64,000 bases of DNA from DASUPK01 sp963695675 (GCA_963695675.1 CAVOGY010000005.1:682001-746000), one strand, 5' to 3'. Shown: positions 19,487-28,595, numbered from the stretch's first letter. Numbers and translations are program-made. The notes: a model not told the origin generated them from the letters alone.

Positions 19487-19832
19487 AATGAGTTCCCTGC
19501 TTGACCCAGTAGCCGACCGCACCTTACAAGGTCAAGGGCGGGTGTTTTCGCAAGGAATCGACGTGGGACCGGGACGCGAGGTTGTCCCATTCCGCGTGGA
19601 ACTAGTCCCCTCTGTAATGGGGCATTATGCCGGGGTAGCCGATGAGGCCGAGTTCGAACGCTCGCACCGCGTGCGTGCGAGGCGCTGCCCGCCGCTCCCA
19701 CGGCTTGGCTAATGAGCTGCGGACCCCTCCTCGTTGGTGGTGTTGCGCGCTCGCTGACTCAAAAAGGTTCGGCTACCGAACCTTTTCCGGAGAATCAGGC
19801 GCGTGAGGTGCCGTCGTCCCGGCTCTAGACCA
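19487..19832. other. intergenic stretch, no gene recognised
   Basis: This 346-bp gap separates the epimerase start from the end of the methyltransferase gene; both are on the minus strand. The only structure seen is the perfect hairpin at 19762-19786. A short minus-strand frame across it has no family features and was not accepted. Confidence 0.5.
19762..19786 (-). terminator. perfect hairpin, likely bidirectional intrinsic terminator
   Basis: AAAAGGTTCGG-CTA-CCGAACCTTTT forms an 11-bp perfect stem with a 3-nt loop. The A-run on one arm and T-run on the other give a U-tract in either direction. It lies 47 bp past the stop of the minus-strand methyltransferase gene, where a terminator is expected. 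It is unusually AT-rich for this locus. Confidence 0.7.
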
Positions 19833-20459
19833 CTAACGCACAACGATCAACGACTTCGTCAAACCGAGGAAATGTTCCCGGACGATGCGACAGCCCGGGA
19901 AGAGCTCGCGGAGGTCCCTAGCCGACAGCAGATTGATTTCGTCGACGAGCGCATGCACGTACTCATCGCTCGGCCTCCTCACCAGCCCCCAAAGCGTGAA
20001 GTTGCGGACGAGACGCTTTCTCAACTCCTTAGGCAGCCAATGCACGAAGGGCGTCAAAAAATGTGGCTCGATGGGAAACCATCGGTTCGGAGTCTGGATC
20101 CATAGCTTCTTACCCACCCTCATCGCCTCGCGTGCAGCCTGAGCTTGATTCTCGTACGTATAGAGATGTTCGATCATCGAATTCGAGAAGACGATCTCGA
20201 AAGTGCCATCACCGAAGGGGATGTCGGTCGCGTCCCCCTGGACGTAGCTCAAGTTGCGGGGAATGCTCCCATTCAGCGCGCGGATATCGAGAAGGGTGAC
20301 GTTAAGGTTCGTGCCAGCCCAGGTCTCCGCCGTGCCTCCGAGATCCAAGATGGACGTATCCGGTCGCGGTTTCGCAAGCTTCAAGAATGCGTCCATGCGC
20401 CTTGCCCGAGACCGACCCCCAAACCAGGCGTAAAGGTCGTGAATATCTATTCGTCGCAC
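19833..20459 (-). CDS. class I SAM-dependent methyltransferase
   Basis: Intact, 208 residues from ATG 20459. Motif I is SILDLGGTAETW, then VTLLDIRALNG with acidic residue Asp for SAM ribose binding, NLSYVQGDATDIPFGDGTFE, and motif IV-like IVFSNSMIEHLYTYENQAQA. A following KKLWIQTPNRWFPIEPHFLT is typical of the group that modifies sugars or lipids near cell-surface clusters. The target is unknown; O-methylation or capping of a glycan in this locus is a guess. A strong hairpin follows it. Confidence 0.82.
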   Translation of the reverse strand: MRRIDIHDLYAWFGGRSRARRMDAFLKLAKPRPDTSILDLGGTAETWAGTNLNVTLLDIRALNGSIPRNLSYVQGDATDIPFGDGTFEIVFSNSMIEHLYTYENQAQAAREAMRVGKKLWIQTPNRWFPIEPHFLTPFVHWLPKELRKRLVRNFTLWGLVRRPSDEYVHALVDEINLLSARDLRELFPGCRIVREHFLGLTKSLIVVR

Positions 20460-20530
20460 CGGGGAGCGTTATATCGTCATCAGCACTAGCCGCCCGAGCG
20501 CTAATCCCTCGAGATTCCCGAGGGGTCCCC

Positions 20531-20600
20531 GGGGGAGTACCCCAAGCGGTCAGCGCGGTGGCTCTGTACCGCAACGTTGGTCGATCTCAGTAGCTCCCTC
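20531..20600 (+). pseudogene. tRNA-Tyr-like relic
   Basis: The segment begins GGGGGAGTACC and has CAAGCGGTCA in the D-arm position, closely matching the 5' half of the real tRNA-Tyr at 28514. A CTGTA lies where the GTA anticodon loop would be. The last 7 nt (CTCCCTC) can pair with the first 7 (one G-U). The T-arm is missing and the anticodon stem does not fold normally. It is either a decayed tRNA or a chance resemblance. It lies between the methyltransferase start and the sugar-phosphate transferase end. Confidence 0.3.
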
Positions 20601-22225
20601 GACCGTGGGCGACCGTCGCAACGGTCCGCAGCAGCAAGCGGAAGTCCTCTCGCAGCGACCAGCCGGCGACGTACGTGTAGTCGAGCTTGACCATGTCCTC
20701 GAAGGGAATGTCGCTGCGCCCGTGGGTCTGCCAGGTCCCGGTGATCCCGGGCCGGACGCTGCGTCCGCATCTCGAAATGCCCGCTCACGAGCGGGGCCTC
20801 ATCGAGCGGAAGCGGGCGCGGTCCCACCAGGCTCATGTCACCGCGCAGCACGTTCCAGAGCTGCGGCAGTTCGTCTATCGACCACCGGCGGAGCTTGGCT
20901 CCGAACCGCGTGATCCGCGGATCATCCCGGAGCTTCAGCAGACCGTGGCCGTTTGCGTGGATGCTCTGCTGCCTCACGTCCGCGCGCATCGCGTCGGCTC
21001 CGTCGACCATCGTCCGGAACTTGACCGCATCGAACTCGCTGCCGTCCCGGCCAACGCGGGGCTGCCGGAAGAACACGGGCCCCGGAGAATCCAGCTTGAT
21101 CCGAATCGCGACGACGGCGAACAGCGGGCTGAGAAGTACGAAGCCCGGCGGAGCTGACGGCCAGATCGAGTCCGCGCTTCATGGCCGCCGACGCTCCGCG
21201 ACAGCCGGGTGGGCTGAACGGAGAGAACCGGAAGCCCCTCGAGATGATGGAGAACCGCCGCGGCGTAGAGCGTTTCCGGCTCTCCGTAGACGTAATCGAC
21301 GCAGTAGCCCGTGTTCGGTGAGGAGCCGGGCCAGATGGGTCCGCTCGCTCAGGCTGGCTGAGGTGCCCGTCAAGATCACGCGATCGACGCCCAAGCCCTC
21401 GGCCACGGACGCGATGCGGCTGGCGAAGCCTTCGCCTGGCCTGCGCTTCGATCGTCTCTGAGTGTTTGACATCCGCCCCATCGAGACTGTCCAGCTCAAC
21501 ACGTTCCCCCTCGACGCGTAGCCTGGAGACCACGTCAAGGCCCCACTCCGGATGCCGGAGGACCCGGCTCAGTATTCGATCGGTTCCCTCGCGATCGCCG
21601 ATCAGCACGACAGGTCGGCGGTACCACGCCCGATGTCGCGCGATTCGCCGAGCGGTTGCACGGGCCAGCCAGTACCGCAACGATCGCCGCAATCCAGAGG
21701 ACGGCCGGTCCCATTAGTCCGATTGTGCCCGGCAGAATGGCTGCGCTCACCATCAAGTCCAGCCACAACCACACGGTCGTAACCAAGAACACGGGGCCGA
21801 GCTCGTCCGCGAACGTATGGTCGACTCTGCGCTCTGGCAGGTGATAGAGCCCTACGGCCTGAGCGAGGGCAACCCAGACGGGCACGGACCCCAAGAGGAC
21901 GACAAGCGATCCCGAGGAAAATAAGAGCTCGTCAAGCGATTCCGAGTAAAAACCCCCACGACCCGCCAGCCCGAGAAAGCCACCCGGCCGCTCTCCAAAA
22001 ACCGCGTTGATTCCGACTATCGCCGCAGCAAGACCAAGTACGTCGGCCAACAACAGCACCCGCCGGAAGGTGTACCCGTAGCGGGGGCTGCCCAGGCGGA
22101 CTGGGCCGGCCGTGGGTGAATCGTGGGACTCTTCGATCTTGCCTGGCCCCGGTGCTGATCTCGTCGGCTGAAAAGCGACCCCCCTCGGAGCCGAGGCGGA
22201 AGTCCCGGCCCAGCGTCAATCTCAT
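20587..22225 (-). CDS. polyprenyl-phosphate sugar-phosphate transferase, WbaP type (frameshifted)
   Basis: The N-terminal membrane part has RRVLLLADVLGLAAAIVGIN, SGSLVVLLGSVPVWVALAQA, and VFLVTTVWLWLDLMVSAAIL. A central CoA-binding-like domain has WYRRPVVLIGDREGTDRILS. The C-terminal catalytic half is PF02397: MFFRQPRVGRDGSEFDAVKF-RTM, LRRWSIDELPQLWNVLRGDM, SLVGPRPLPLDE, then in another frame SVRPGITGTWQTHGRSDIPF and VKLDYTYVAGWSLREDFRLL, stop 20587-20589. Frame breaks lie near 22060, 21690, 21530, 21080 and 20770. It starts glycan assembly by moving a sugar phosphate from a UDP-sugar onto undecaprenyl phosphate. ATG 22225 is the probable start. Confidence 0.82.
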
Positions 22226-22551
22226 CGGCGAGGCCCATCTTGACCGCCTCTGACGACCTAGCCGTGCCGCGCGTCGGAACGGCTAGACCGACCGCTTTGC
22301 CCGCCAGCTCCCCGGAGCGCCACGCTCTTTGGTCTCCTCCTTGCCCCGGTCAGTGTCCGAGTGCATTTGCTCGTGCTCCGACCCCCGGACACGAAAACCG
22401 AATACCTGAGTTGATATCCACCTTAGCCAAATGTTGCTGCTCGTGTCCAACGTTTCGTCGGACCGGTGTGGTCGCCAGTCCCCTTAGCGAGCACCAGCCC
22501 TTCTCTGACGTCGACGGCTCGCCCCTTCGCAGCGATCCCGAGCGCTGCGAG
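22226..22551. other. intergenic stretch, no gene recognised
   Basis: The gap of about 326 bp lies upstream of the sugar-phosphate transferase and downstream of the first hydrolase gene, both on the minus strand. It should hold the promoter of the transferase. I see no convincing hexamers, RNA gene or conserved frame. The long plus-strand open frame running from here is a shadow of the hydrolase. Confidence 0.5.
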
Positions 22552-24066
22552 CTATTTGCGGCCTTGATACCAGGCGAGGCTTTGATTGCCCCCCAACTCC
22601 GCGCGCAACAGGTGCTTACCCCGCAACTTGAGCTTGGTGGCGAAGACAGCGCCCGCACCCACCTGGATCTGCCTGATCGTCACCCATTGACCCCCCTTGA
22701 GGCGCTCGATGAGCAGCGTGCCACCTGCTGGAGCCTTGCCCCAGGCGCGGATCTTTTTCTTGTTGATCCGCTCGGTGACGAACGGGAAGCGGAAGGCGAT
22801 GAGAGATGGCTTGGGCTGGCCGTTGCTGAAGTAGACCCCCGACTGGAACCCGGCGTGTACGGTCGGCCGATCGGCGGTGTCGCCGATCTGGAAGTCGACC
22901 GCCGCGCTCGCGCCGGCCTTCCAGAACAGGAACAGCGTCTGCTCGACCCAGCGGGCCTGTACGTCGAGAGGGGCGCCCACGGAGTTCGGAGGGTTGCTGT
23001 CCCACCAGAACTCCGTCACCCAGACCGGGTGGCCGCCCCGCAGCGCGCCGACGCGCTCGGCGGCGCGGAGCACGTTTACGACCCGGCCCAGATCCGGCGT
23101 GGAAGCGTCGTTGCGAGTGGGACCGGACTTGAGCGGACCCGAGCCGGTGTTGTCGATCGCCTGGTGGGCGAGGACGTCGAACGACGGGCCGGTACAACCC
23201 TGCGTCCTCACCAGCACTTCCTTCTTCTTCTTCTTCTTCCCCTTCTTCCCCTTCACCTTCTTCTTCACAGGGTGCACGCAGAGCAGCTGCTGCCAGAACG
23301 TCACGGGCCGGATGCGGTGGTTATTCGGATCCGGATAGGGGCCACCGGGAGGATCCCCATACGGGGAGGTGCCGCCCGTGACCACGAGCATCTGCGGGTT
23401 GACCGCCTTCACGGCCGGATAGGAGGCGTTGAGCATCTGGCGGTAGTGGGCGGGGCTGACGGCGGTCGAGCCCTGAAATGCCGGCGAGAGCCAGTAGTCC
23501 TGGTTGGGCTCGTCCCAGATCTGGATCGCCTGCACGGCGGGGAGCGGGCCGGAGCCGGGATCGAAGCGGCCCGAGTAGCGGGCGGCGACCGCCTGGACGA
23601 AGTTGGCGAGGTCGGAGGGATTCGGCTTCCAGGTGCCCGGTCGTGCGTTGGCCGGCCGCCCCGGTCCCTCCGCCCAGTCCGGGGCGGAGGCGCCGAGCGT
23701 CAACAGCACCGCGAGGCCACGCGCCTCGGCATCGCGCACCGCCGGGTCGATCGAAGAGAAGTCGTAGGAGCTGCTCCCGGGGTTGGTGGGGTCGGGGGGC
23801 CGCTGAGACCCGACGACGTTCCGCCAAGAGACACCGAGGCGCACCAGCCCCGCCCCGGATGACACCGTCCGGTCCAGCCAGAAGGCACGTGTGCCCGGGT
23901 CGCTGGACTGGTAGTAATTGCTCGAGGCGCCGGTCACGAGGGGCTGCGCGGGAGTGGTCGTCGGAAACGCAAGGGCGGCGATCAGGCCGCACGCCACGAG
24001 CATGAGCACAACCACCCGCCCAAGTCTGCCGCCTGCCACTGACTGAAGTGTCCGATCGGTATCCAA
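22552..24066 (-). CDS. secreted glycoside hydrolase, clan GH-A-like, with Lys-rich insert
   Basis: Intact. A signal segment VVVLMLVACGLIAALAFPTT-TPAQ lies about 17-35 residues after the proposed TTG 24066 start. The start is uncertain: GTG 24039 is possible, and the frame is open to 24144. The start was chosen because the paralogue shares LDxDRTLQ with synonymous changes. The barrel has LVRLGVSWRNVVGSQRPP, ILQ-free AVQAIQIWDEPNQDYWLSPA with the acid/base Glu, and GGHPVWVTEFWWDSNPPN with the nucleophile Glu. A lysine-rich insert KKKVKGKKGKKKKKKEV sits between YPDPNNHRIRPVTFWQQLLC and the FDVLAHQAIDN block. Secretion and action on the glycan made here are inferred. Confidence 0.75.
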   Translation of the reverse strand: MDTDRTLQSVAGGRLGRVVVLMLVACGLIAALAFPTTTPAQPLVTGASSNYYQSSDPGTRAFWLDRTVSSGAGLVRLGVSWRNVVGSQRPPDPTNPGSSSYDFSSIDPAVRDAEARGLAVLLTLGASAPDWAEGPGRPANARPGTWKPNPSDLANFVQAVAARYSGRFDPGSGPLPAVQAIQIWDEPNQDYWLSPAFQGSTAVSPAHYRQMLNASYPAVKAVNPQMLVVTGGTSPYGDPPGGPYPDPNNHRIRPVTFWQQLLCVHPVKKKVKGKKGKKKKKKEVLVRTQGCTGPSFDVLAHQAIDNTGSGPLKSGPTRNDASTPDLGRVVNVLRAAERVGALRGGHPVWVTEFWWDSNPPNSVGAPLDVQARWVEQTLFLFWKAGASAAVDFQIGDTADRPTVHAGFQSGVYFSNGQPKPSLIAFRFPFVTERINKKKIRAWGKAPAGGTLLIERLKGGQWVTIRQIQVGAGAVFATKLKLRGKHLLRAELGGNQSLAWYQGRK

Positions 24067-24067
24067 A

Positions 24068-24121
24068 GTGTCTTGACTCGTCCTCTGCCTCGAAGTGTGT
24101 TGACTCGTCCGCTGCCTCGAA
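24068..24121. repeat. 27-bp tandem duplication
   Basis: Two adjacent 27-bp units (24068-24094 and 24095-24121) differ at two positions; each contains TTGACTCGTCC and TGCCTCGAA. They lie just upstream of the proposed start of the first hydrolase. The flank of the second hydrolase has only one diverged copy. Confidence 0.8.
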
Positions 24122-24305
24122 CCCCAGCGACGGGTAATCAACACGCGAACTTCATTGAAGTTCCGTTGCTCCCGTCAGTCCCCTTTGGGCCGAGCGGGCA
24201 GCCTACCGTATCTGTCAAGTCCCCGCTGGCGCAAGCCCGGAGGCGAACTTGGAGCGAAAAGCGGCGCTGTGCATGCAAAGCAGCACTTCCCGTGCGGCGC
24301 TACTC

Positions 24306-26156
24306 CTACTGGATCTGCTTGTCCTTCCCGGCGCCGCCCTTGAGCTTGTCGTTGCCGGGACCGCCCTTCAGGGTGTCCTTGCCGGCCTCGCCGAAGAGCT
24401 TGTCGTTGCCCTTGCCGCCCTTCAGAGTGTCCTTGCCGGCGCCGCCGCAGATCGTGTCGTTCCCCGCGAGGCCGGAGACCTTGTCGTTGCCGCCGAGCGC
24501 CACGATTACGTCTGCCGCGCGGGTGCCGGAGAGCTTGTCGGCCCCGTCGGTGCCGACGATGGTGGCGGGCTTGCCGTTGCAGGATTGATCATCGCTCTGC
24601 TGCCAGACGAGGCTCTGGCTGGCTCCGACCGTCGCGCGCAACGCCGCCGCGGGAAACGGCCCTGACGACCGAAGCTCGGTGAGGAACACCGCGCCCTTAC
24701 TGACCTGGAGTTGCTTGATCGTCACCCAGCCTGCCCCCTGCTGTCGCTGAATGCTCAGCGTCCCCCCCTCCGGAGCCCTGCCCCAGGCGCGCAGCGTTTG
24801 CTGATCGATCCGCTCGGTGACGAACGGGAAGCGGAAGGCGGTGAGAGAGGGCTTGGGCTGGCCGTTGCTGAAGTAGGCCCCCGACTGGAACCCGGCGTGG
24901 ACGGTCGGCCGGTCCGCCGTGTCGCCGACCTGGAAGTTGACCGCCGCGCTCGCGCCGGCCTTCCAGAACAGGTACAGCGACTGCTCGATCCAGGCCGCCT
25001 GTACGTCGAGAGGGGCGCCCACGGAGTTCGGAGGGTTGCTGTCCCACCAGAACTCCGTCACCCACACCGGGTGGGAGCCCGGCAGCGCCCCGACGCTCTC
25101 GGCGGCGCGGAGCACGTTTACGACCCGGCCCAGATCCGGCGTGGAAGCGTCGTAGCGATCGGGGCCGGACTTGAGCGGCCCCCCGCCGGTGTTGTCGATC
25201 GCCTGGTGGGCGAAGACGTCGAACGCCGGGCCGGCACAACCCTCCGTCCTCACCAGCCTTTCCGTCACCAGCTTTTTCGTCTTCGCTTCTTCCGCTTCTT
25301 CCCCTTCTTCCCCTTCTCCTTCTTCCCCTTCACCAGGACCGTTTCCTGGACCGGGTGCACGCAGAGCAGCTGCTGCCAGAACTGCACGGGCCGGATGCGG
25401 TGGTTATTCGGATCTACATAGGGGCCACCGGGAGGATCCCCGTACGGAGAGGTGCCGCCCGTGACCACGAGCATCTGCGGGTTGACCGCCTTCACAGCCG
25501 GGTAGGAGGCGTTGAGCATCTCCCTGTAACGGTCGGGGCTGACCGGGGTCGACCCCTCGAATGCCGGCGACAGCCAGTAGTCCTGGTTGGGCTCGTCCCA
25601 GATCTGGATCGCCTGCACGGCCGGGAGCGGCGGGGCCGGGCCGGAGCCATCGGGATCGAAGCGGCCCGAGTAGCGGGCGGCGACCGCCTGGACGAAGTTG
25701 GCGAGGTCGGAGGGATTCGGCTTCCAGGTGCCCGGTCGTGCGTTCGCCGGCCGCCCCGGTCCCTCCGCCCAGGGCGGGGCGGCGCTGACGGTCAACAGCA
25801 CCGCGAGGCCACGCGCTTCGGCATCGCGCACCGCCGGGTCGATTCCGGAGAAGTCGTAGGAGGCGCTCCCGGGGTTTGTGGGGTCGGGGGGCCGCCCAGA
25901 TCCCGCGACGTTCTGCCAAGAGACAGCGAGGCGCACGAGCCCCGCCCCTGAATCCACCGTCCGGTCCAGCCAGAAGGCACGTTCGGCCGCGTTGCCGGAC
26001 TGGTAGTAACCGCTCGAGAAGCCGGTCACCAGGCCCTGCTGCGCGGGAGCGGCGCTGGGAAGCGCCAGCAGGGCGAGCAGTCCAAGCGCGGACGAGCAGG
26101 GCGACCCGCGCGAGCCTGCCCAGTCCGAATGGTTGAAGTGTCCGGTCTGCGTCCAA
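24306..26156 (-). CDS. secreted glycoside hydrolase paralogue with C-terminal RTX repeats (frameshifted)
   Basis: It is the tandem paralogue of the preceding entry. The proposed start TTG 26156 follows GGGGGG. A signal segment SALGLLALLALPSAAPAQQ lies across a frame break near 26065. The barrel shows IQIWDEPNQDYWLSPAFEGS and HPVWVTEFWWDSNPPNSVGA, with both catalytic Glu kept. The Lys/Arg-rich insert (KGKKEKGKKGKKRKKRRRK) sits at the same place, and the second frame break (near 25265) lies exactly at its end. After the barrel about 85 residues of calcium-binding RTX nonapeptides follow (GGNDKVSGLAGNDTICGGAG and similar). The RTX tail is absent from the sister gene and suggests surface or calcium-dependent folding after export. 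Confidence 0.75.
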
Positions 26157-26618
26157 GTGTCCCCCCGTCGATTGCCTCGAACCCCGGTCGCGAAGCGGGA
26201 ATTGATAGCGGATTTGATCGGATCCCGTCAGGTTCCTACGGCCACGGTGGAGAACTAATCCGAGCGCAGATACCCGGCAGATACGCCGACTCGACACGCC
26301 AGGTTCGTCGCACGAGCATCGCCCAGCGTAGTCGATCTCGGCGACGGCAGTGCCGTTTCGCTATGGCGGTCTCAAACCGCCGCCGCAAACCTTGCTGAGC
26401 GATCAGCCCAGTGAAGTGGCCGGACACGCCCCCTCTCCGGTGCGGACCGTCTGGCCGGGTCCGTCCGGTGTCGGCAGCGGCTTCCAGAGCGACTGCTGAA
26501 CTCGGCCATCATTCGAGAGCGCTCGCCATCGCCCGTCGGCGTGCGTCGGCGAGCTCGCGCATCATACACCGCCCGGGTCACGTTTGCGCGCTTGGTGTCC
26601 GAGCAGGACAAGCGCACC
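26157..26618. other. gene-free stretch downstream of the integrase remnant
   Basis: About 460 bp with no frame that I can assign. The hydrolase promoter should be near 26160-26250. Short frames on both strands have Arg/Ser-rich shadow composition and no family signal. It may be decayed mobile-element DNA continuing from the integrase remnant. Confidence 0.45.
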
Positions 26619-26960
26619 TCATCCGACGGCGTCGCACCTGCCGAGCAGGGCGCGGCCGCGTATCCCGTCCGGCTCAACGGCCCGCTCCGATCGCCCTGCG
26701 GAGGGCTCGGGCAGACGTTTCGCTGTCCGATCGGCCGACCCGTTCGGGTCGAGAAGATCGGTGCCGATCAGGGCCGCCGTGCGGCACTTGCGAGGTCTGT
26801 GGCTGACGAGCAGGAGGCCGAGCAGCTCGCGCGGGATCGGCACCGTCCGGGACGAGCTGTCCGTCTTCGTCGGCGCCGCGGCTACCCCGGCGATCGACTT
26901 GGACACGCGAACTCGATCTCGGCGTCGTCAGATCGTCGAGCCCGCCAGGTTGGCCCAGAA
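26619..26960 (-). pseudogene. tyrosine recombinase (phage integrase) remnant
   Basis: A minus-strand frame reads VSKSIAGVAAAPTKTDSSSR followed by TVPIPRELLGLLL. K-T-x-S-S-x-R-T-V-P-I-P is the typical beta-hairpin with the catalytic Lys region of tyrosine integrases. The rest is unrecognisable and the catalytic Arg/His-x-x-Arg/Tyr are not found, so it is a fragment. It lies just beyond the 3' end of tRNA-Thr, a common integration point, and marks a probable old element edge. Confidence 0.55.
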
Positions 26961-27132
26961 TCTACCTCCTGACTCGCGCCTCCAGAGACCGCCACGCCCC
27001 CTGCCCCTGCCTGGGAGGCGGACGTCGAATCCGTCGCGAAACGAAGGAGGCTTCCAGCAGCGCTTCCATGGACCAGCCATCGGGGCGGCGCCGAGCAGGT
27101 TAGACCCCGCCTAATCCGCGCCTGGTGAGAGG

Positions 27133-27205
<73 letters not shown>

Positions 27206-27253
27206 GCGGCTGTCACTGTAGCGAGCGCCGGGAGACAGTTGGAGTGGCGATTC

Positions 27254-27964
27254 TCAGGGGTGGAGGGAGAGGCGCTGGCCGTTCATTCGTGCCGCCGAGT
27301 CCGAGCAGAGGAAGGCGATGGCGTCCGCCAGGTCCTCGGCCGGGGTGAAGGTGGGGCGGTCCACGTCCGGGCTCGATTCGCGGATCTGGGGGGTCTCGAT
27401 CGCGTTGACGATGATGATGTTGGCGGTGGCGTTGGTGCCGGCGAAGGAATCGGCGAGGGCCAGGGTCCAGGCCTCGGCGGCGGCCTTGGCCGAGGCGTAG
27501 GCGGCGTTGGTGCTTACGGGGTTCTGGGCCGCGGAGGCGGAGACGAGGACGAAGCGGCCGTGTTCGCTCCGGGTCAGGGGGTCGTGGAAGGCGCGGCTGG
27601 TCAGCTGCAGGGTGCGGACGAGGAGGGCGTGCAGCCAGTCGTAGTCGGTGAGGTCGAAGCTGTCGATCGGGTCGCCACCGCGGTAGCCGCCCACCAGGTG
27701 GAGGAGTCCGTCCACGCGGCCGAATTTCTTCTCGGCCGCGGCGGCCCAGTCGTTGGTTGCGGCCTCGTCGAGGAGGTCGACGGCGTAGGGGTCGACGCGG
27801 TCGTCGGGGAGGCCGAGGTCCTGTGCGACGGAGTCCGCGGTCTCCTGAGTGCGGTCGGCGAGGGCGAGGTTGGCTCCGGCGTCCGCCAGCCGCTTCGCCA
27901 CGACGGGGCCGAGGCCGCCGCCGGCGCCGGCGATCGCGAAGACGCGGCCGCTTAGCTCGGGCAT
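27254..27964 (-). CDS. short-chain dehydrogenase/reductase (SDR family)
   Basis: Intact, 236 residues, ATG 27964. A Rossmann start VFAIAGAGGGLGPVVAKRLA (TGxxxGxG variant), acidic NADP/NAD-binding block NLALADRTQE, central GLLHLVGGYRGG, and catalytic Ser in FVLVSASAAQN with YASAKAAAEAW (Tyr-x-x-x-Lys) further on. The substrate is unknown. Located between tRNA-Thr and a nuclease gene, it seems a stand-alone housekeeping or accessory oxidoreductase. Confidence 0.85.
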   Translation of the reverse strand: MPELSGRVFAIAGAGGGLGPVVAKRLADAGANLALADRTQETADSVAQDLGLPDDRVDPYAVDLLDEAATNDWAAAAEKKFGRVDGLLHLVGGYRGGDPIDSFDLTDYDWLHALLVRTLQLTSRAFHDPLTRSEHGRFVLVSASAAQNPVSTNAAYASAKAAAEAWTLALADSFAGTNATANIIIVNAIETPQIRESSPDVDRPTFTPAEDLADAIAFLCSDSAARMNGQRLSLHP

Positions 27965-28068
27965 GGAGCGAACGCTATCCGGCTGCACTCGACCTTGCTG
28001 ATGATGCTGTCACCGATTCGTTGCACTCCGCGCGCCAGTCGCCTCATACCCAAACGTATGTCGTGAGC

Positions 28069-28551
28069 ATGACAAGGCTCAAGCCGAGGCAACAGGGAGA
28101 CATCGGTGAGCTCTCGGCAATGGAATGGCTCGCGAGCAAGGGAGCCGATATCTACCTGCCGGTCGGACACAGCCCAAATATCGATGTGATCGCGATGATC
28201 GACGGTCACATCCTGCGCATCGAGGTGAAGACCTCCACCTGCAGGAACGATGGCGGCAGATGGCAGGTGATGATCGCGACGCGTGGCGGCAACCAAAGCT
28301 GGACCGGTCTGGTCAAGCGCTTCAAGCCAGAGCGCTGTGACTTTCTTTTCATTCATGTTGGAGATGGGCGTCGGTGGTTCATTCCCTCAAGAGTGGTCGA
28401 AGGGAGTACCGGGCTGTCTCTGGGTGGTCCGAAATACGCAGACTTTGAGATAGAGGCAGGGCGGCCGCTCGAGGCACCTGGCCAGGACCCGCGACTAGAA
28501 TCAACCGAGCGCCGGGGGAGTACCGAAGCGGTCAAACGGGGTGCCCTGTAA
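28069..28551 (+). CDS. PD-(D/E)XK nuclease-fold protein overlapping tRNA-Tyr
   Basis: 160 residues, ATG 28069 (GTG 28063 also in frame). An N-terminal KPRQQGDIGELSAMEWLASK (the Gly-x-x-Gly-Glu helix of the fold) is followed by ADIYLPVGHSPNIDVIAMID with the catalytic Asp and HILRIEVKTS with E-V-K. This is the pattern of the group-I-intron-associated PD-(D/E)XK family (PF11645-like). Its last about 13 codons lie inside the tRNA-Tyr gene on the same strand, so its C-terminus is encoded by the tRNA. The role is unknown; a relic of a tRNA-targeted mobile element is one possibility. Confidence 0.65.
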   Translation: MTRLKPRQQGDIGELSAMEWLASKGADIYLPVGHSPNIDVIAMIDGHILRIEVKTSTCRNDGGRWQVMIATRGGNQSWTGLVKRFKPERCDFLFIHVGDGRRWFIPSRVVEGSTGLSLGGPKYADFEIEAGRPLEAPGQDPRLESTERRGSTEAVKRGAL

Positions 28552-28595
28552 AGGCACTGGCACAGCCTTCGGAGGTTCGAATCCTCCCTCCCCCA
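28514..28595 (+). tRNA. tRNA-Tyr (GTA)
   Basis: Acceptor GGGGGAG/CTCCCCC with discriminator A at 28595, D-arm CCGAAGCGGTC...GG, anticodon stem GTGCC/GGCAC with loop CTGTAAA (GTA), a long class II variable arm, and T-arm GGAGG-TTCGAAT-CCTCC. The 5' part overlaps the upstream nuclease gene by 38 bp. Confidence 0.95.

Noticed and set aside
23220..23270. AAG/CTT-rich run as a simple-sequence repeat
   Set aside because: It encodes the lysine-rich insert, and the paralogue keeps a basic insert with mixed codons, so it is read as coding rather than a microsatellite.
22240..23862. Long plus-strand open frame (about 540 codons) opposite the first hydrolase gene
   Set aside because: It is the complement of an intact hydrolase with signal peptide and catalytic motifs; composition is shadow-like (His/Arg/Leu-rich) and no domain is recognisable.
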